Below the pieces are notes generated by a model that was not told the DNA's origin, did no database searches, and saw only the letters and a list, made by a program, of their open reading frames with translations. The position numbers and the translations under genes were made by a program. A DNA stretch of 64,000 nt from CAXBMB01 sp963976695 (lineage in GTDB: Bacteria > Pseudomonadota > Alphaproteobacteria > Kiloniellales > DSM-21159). The stretch covers positions 55,124 to 119,123 of the forward strand of contig CAXBMB010000002.1 in the NCBI GenBank assembly GCA_963976695.1, in the 5' to 3' direction. Shown piece after piece: positions 61,437-64,000 of the stretch (the stretch's first letter is position 1; each line of letters begins with the position of its first letter).

Positions 61437-62542
61437 TGGCTCTCCCCCTCATCGCCGGCCAGATCGCCGGAGCTGCCGGCCAACAGGCTGAACTGCGCAC
61501 TCAAGGCCCGCGGCGCGGCCAGCCCCAAATACTGGAAGCCGCCAACCGTGAGCATCCGCCCGCGCGGCGTGCGCTGAATCAATCCCTGCTGCATCAGGTA
61601 GGGCTCGATTACTTCCTCGATCACGTCCCGCTGTTCGGACAGCACGGCGGCGATGGTTTCGGCGCCGACCGGGCCGCCGCCGTAATTCTTCGCGATGCAG
61701 CTCAAATAGCGATGGTCCATGGCGTCCAACCCGTTTTCATCCACCTCGAGCCGCCGAAGGGCGCGGTCGGCCAGGCCGGCGTCGATCATCGCCACGCCAT
61801 CGACCAGAGCAAAATCCCAGACGCGGCGCAGCAAACGGGCGGCCACACGGGGCGTTCCCCGGCTGCGCCGGGCGACTTCCGCCGCCCCTTCCGGCGACAT
61901 GCCGCAGCCCAACACCCGGGCGCCGCGCGCGACGATCTGTTGCAACTCCTCGGTCGAATAGAACTCCAGACGCTGCGGAATGCCAAACCGCTCACGCAGC
62001 GGTCGGGTAATCAGTCCCGAACGCGTGGTGGCCGCCACCAGGGTAAAGGGCGGCAGGTCAATGCGCACCGACCGCGCGGCTGGCCCTTCGCCGATGATGA
62101 TATCCAACTGGAAATCTTCCATCGCCGGATAGAGGATTTCCTCCACCGCCGGCGACAGCCGGTGAATTTCGTCGATGAAGAGCACGTCATGGGGCTGTAA
62201 GTTTGTCAGAATGGCGGCCAAATCGCCGGCGCGGGCGATGACCGGCCCGGAGGTGGCGCGAAACCCCACGCCCATTTCCCGCGCCACGATCTGCGACAGG
62301 GTGGTTTTTCCCAGGCCCGGCGGCCCAAAAAATAACACGTGATCCAGCGGTTCCTCGCGGGCCTTGGCCGCCTCGACAAAGACCTTGAGGTTCGCCCGAA
62401 GCTTTGGCTGGCCGATAAAGTCGTCCAGGGTCTGCGGGCGAAACTGGCTTTCCAAATCCAGCGGCGCGCGATCGGCGGAGACCAGCCGCGGCTCGCCGGT
62501 CTCGTCATAGCCATCGTCATGGGGATCCTGGTAGTCACTCAC
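61433..62542 (-). CDS. ruvB: Holliday junction helicase RuvB
   Basis: AAA+ motor of branch migration. The 369-aa protein is slightly longer than usual because of an acidic N-terminus and a C-terminal tail. It shows FRPQTLDDFIGQ, Walker A GPPGLGKTTLSQ, Walker B VLFIDEIHRL, the sensor TTRSGLITRPLRERFGI and the C-terminal winged helix (LIQRTPRGR). It overlaps ruvA and ybgC by 4 nt each. Confidence 0.97.
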   Translation of the reverse strand: MSDYQDPHDDGYDETGEPRLVSADRAPLDLESQFRPQTLDDFIGQPKLRANLKVFVEAAKAREEPLDHVLFFGPPGLGKTTLSQIVAREMGVGFRATSGPVIARAGDLAAILTNLQPHDVLFIDEIHRLSPAVEEILYPAMEDFQLDIIIGEGPAARSVRIDLPPFTLVAATTRSGLITRPLRERFGIPQRLEFYSTEELQQIVARGARVLGCGMSPEGAAEVARRSRGTPRVAARLLRRVWDFALVDGVAMIDAGLADRALRRLEVDENGLDAMDHRYLSCIAKNYGGGPVGAETIAAVLSEQRDVIEEVIEPYLMQQGLIQRTPRGRMLTVGGFQYLGLAAPRALSAQFSLLAGSSGDLAGDEGESQ

Positions 62543-63183
62543 GACGCCAATTCCCTCAAGCCGCCCTTAACCAAGGACTCGGTGCTGGACGCGTCGCCGA
62601 GCTTACGGGCCGCCTCCATCACCGCGGTAAAGGCTTCGGTGCGGCGATACCCCAACGCTTCCAATGCGGCAATGGCGTCGTCGGCGCCCGAGGGCGCCGC
62701 CGGGCCACCGGATCCAGCCGCCGCGCCGGCGGCTTGGCCGCCGGTCGCCGCCGACGAGGCCAGCCCACCGGCAAACGACATCTTGGCGGCCTTGTCCTTC
62801 AACTCGGTGACGATGCGTTGCGCCAGCTTGGGGCCGACCCCATTAGCGCGGGTCAGCAGCTTCTTGTCCTGGGCGGCAATGGCCTGAACCAGTTCGGTCG
62901 GCGGCAAAACCGACAGGATCGCCAGCGCCATCCGGGCGCCCACGCCCTGGACGGTCGACAGCAGCTTAAACCACTGCTGTTCGCCCGGGTCGGCAAACCC
63001 CAACAACTGGATCAAATCCTCGCGCACCAAGGTCTCGATCCAGAGCGTCATTTCGCCCCCCTTGGCAGGCAGAATCGACAGGGTGCGTCCGGAGCAGTGG
63101 ACCAGATACCCCACTCCCTGCACATCCAGAATCACATGATCGTCGGCTTGACTGTCGACCAATCCCCGTAACTTGCCGATCAT
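62539..63183 (-). CDS. ruvA: Holliday junction protein RuvA
   Basis: Tetrameric junction-binding protein, 214 aa from MIGKLRGLVDS at 63183. It has an N-terminal OB fold, helix-hairpin-helix motifs (VQGVGARMALAILS and ANGVGPKLAQRIVTELKDK) and a C-terminal three-helix domain (ALEALGYRRTEAF) that binds RuvB, with an Ala/Gly-rich linker. The longer upstream frame duplicates the ruvC region and is not used. Both ends overlap neighbours by ATGA. Confidence 0.96.
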   Translation of the reverse strand: MIGKLRGLVDSQADDHVILDVQGVGYLVHCSGRTLSILPAKGGEMTLWIETLVREDLIQLLGFADPGEQQWFKLLSTVQGVGARMALAILSVLPPTELVQAIAAQDKKLLTRANGVGPKLAQRIVTELKDKAAKMSFAGGLASSAATGGQAAGAAAGSGGPAAPSGADDAIAALEALGYRRTEAFTAVMEAARKLGDASSTESLVKGGLRELAS

Positions 63184-63833
63184 CGACGTCTCCCCAGCCC
63201 TTGGCGCTTGACACCCGATCCTTGCCGGGCCTGCGCCTGCTCGCGCCGCACCTCTTGAATCTGTTTTTGCGCGGGCGTCAAGTCCTGCGGCGGATTTTCG
63301 CTGTTCAACTCCGCCGGCAAACGCCCGGCCAGCGGGTCGGACGGCCCGTTTTGCCAAACGCGTTCGGTGGCGACGTGGTGGGCATGGCAAATCGCCACGG
63401 CCAGCGCGTCGGCGGAGTCGGCCGAGGCGGCGGCGCAGCCGGGCAGAAGTCGCGCAACCATCATCGCCACCTGCGCCTTTTTCGCATGGCCGGTGCCGAC
63501 CACGGATTTTTTTACGATCATCGGCAGGTATTCCGCCACCGTCATGCCGTGGAGCGCCGGGACCAGCAGCGCGACGCCGCGCGCCATCCCCAGCTTCAGG
63601 GTCGAGGCCGGATTGCGGTTGGACAGCGTCTCCTCAACTGCGGCGATTGCCGGGTTGAATTCCCCCAGCACCCGCTCCAGCCCCTCTTTCAGCTGAACCA
63701 GGCGGTAGGCCAGATCGAGGGAGGCATCGCTGTGCAGCGTGCCATTGGCGACGTGGCGCAGACGGCTGCCTTGGGCGTCAACAACCCCCCAGCCCATATT
63801 GCGCAGTCCCGGATCCAACCCAATTATCCGCAT
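63180..63833 (-). CDS. ruvC: Holliday junction resolvase RuvC with basic C-terminal extension
   Basis: Resolvase that cuts Holliday junctions. It has IIGLDPGLRNMGWGVVD (catalytic Asp), AVEETLSNRNPASTLKLG (Glu), and DSADALAVAICHAHH (two Asp). At 217 aa it is about 45 residues longer than typical RuvC; the extra tail (about 170-217) is rich in Gln, Arg and Lys, ends GLGRRR and is probably disordered. It is first in ruvC-ruvA-ruvB-ybgC-tol. Confidence 0.95.
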   Translation of the reverse strand: MRIIGLDPGLRNMGWGVVDAQGSRLRHVANGTLHSDASLDLAYRLVQLKEGLERVLGEFNPAIAAVEETLSNRNPASTLKLGMARGVALLVPALHGMTVAEYLPMIVKKSVVGTGHAKKAQVAMMVARLLPGCAAASADSADALAVAICHAHHVATERVWQNGPSDPLAGRLPAELNSENPPQDLTPAQKQIQEVRREQAQARQGSGVKRQGLGRRR

Positions 63834-64000
63834 CGGCCTCTCCTCGGCTTTTCGATAGCATAGCAGAGCGAATGTAAAAACGGGCGGTAAGGCAAGGCGG
63901 ACTTATCCCCATCAGACCAATCCCCAGCAGCGCCGCAGCGCCGCACATAAATCACCAGACGATCCGCCAGGCGACCCGGTTGTCGGGCCGGGATCGCGCC
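63834..64000. promoter_or_regulatory. Upstream region of ruvC to the window edge
   Basis: Contains the promoter side of ruvC. No GTTC-N7-GTTC or GAAC-N7-GAAC type alphaproteobacterial LexA site is visible in the 167 bp, so SOS control from here is not supported by the visible sequence. A TATGCT about 25 bp before the ATG could be a -10. Confidence 0.35.

Noticed and set aside
63834..64000. LexA/SOS operator upstream of ruvC
   Set aside because: No GTTC-N7-GTTC or GAAC-N7-GAAC is seen in the visible 167 bp.

Overview
The window is a 64 kb piece of a GC-rich bacterial chromosome that is almost fully coding. It most likely comes from an alphaproteobacterium, perhaps Rhodospirillales. The grounds are a PcaQ-type LysR regulator divergent from pcaD, a CpdR-like single-domain response regulator next to an N-formylglutamate amidohydrolase, hisZ beside purA, a DUF1127 protein, the ftsH/tilS/cpoB/pal/tolBARQ/ybgC/ruvBAC order, and repeated palindromes ending in CTAG. 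This assignment is inferred from gene content; no 16S gene is present. I see no insertion sequence, prophage, integrase or CRISPR array.

Region by region. 1-3.8 kb: sbcD-sbcC (sbcC is cut by the left edge). 4-16.3 kb: an aromatic catabolism island: pobA with its AraC-type activator pobR, the protocatechuate branch pcaD-C-H-G-F-B in one minus-strand operon, the LysR regulator pcaQ, and a three-component TRAP transporter (dctP-Q-M). Together they could import and convert 4-hydroxybenzoate or protocatechuate to succinyl-CoA and acetyl-CoA, but the 3-oxoadipate CoA-transferase (pcaIJ) is not in the window. 16.7-20.8 kb: a ydbH-ynbE-ydbL operon for envelope lipid homeostasis. 20.9-24.5 kb: tRNA-Val, cpdR, the amidohydrolase, a candidate small RNA with TGC-rich boxes, and a lytic transglycosylase.

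24.5-33.9 kb is a mixed housekeeping and metabolic stretch: MaoC-like dehydratase, epoxide hydrolase, rsmJ, GFA protein, tRNA-Glu, amine oxidase, threonine aldolase, rluD and rpoH. 34-36.7 kb holds a 169-aa membrane protein and a tail-anchored kinase-fold protein with degraded catalytic motifs, which I consider the least-explained gene pair. 37-42.8 kb is the serC-serA and hisZ-purA biosynthetic block. 43.3-51.5 kb has an SLC13-type permease with RCK_C domains, a histidine phosphatase, a MaoC dehydratase, PhzF, DUF1127 and MocR-type regulator genes, thiD and folP. 51.7-63.8 kb is a conserved minus-strand run: ftsH, tilS, the Tol-Pal operon and ruvCAB.

Most of the window is established biology. 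The parts worth a second look are the degenerate-kinase pair, the sRNA candidate at 23.4 kb, the CTAG-tailed palindromes that supply the stop codon of several genes, the Tat-type signal on YdbL, and the pca-linked TRAP transporter. All protein calls come from reading motifs; no database search was run.
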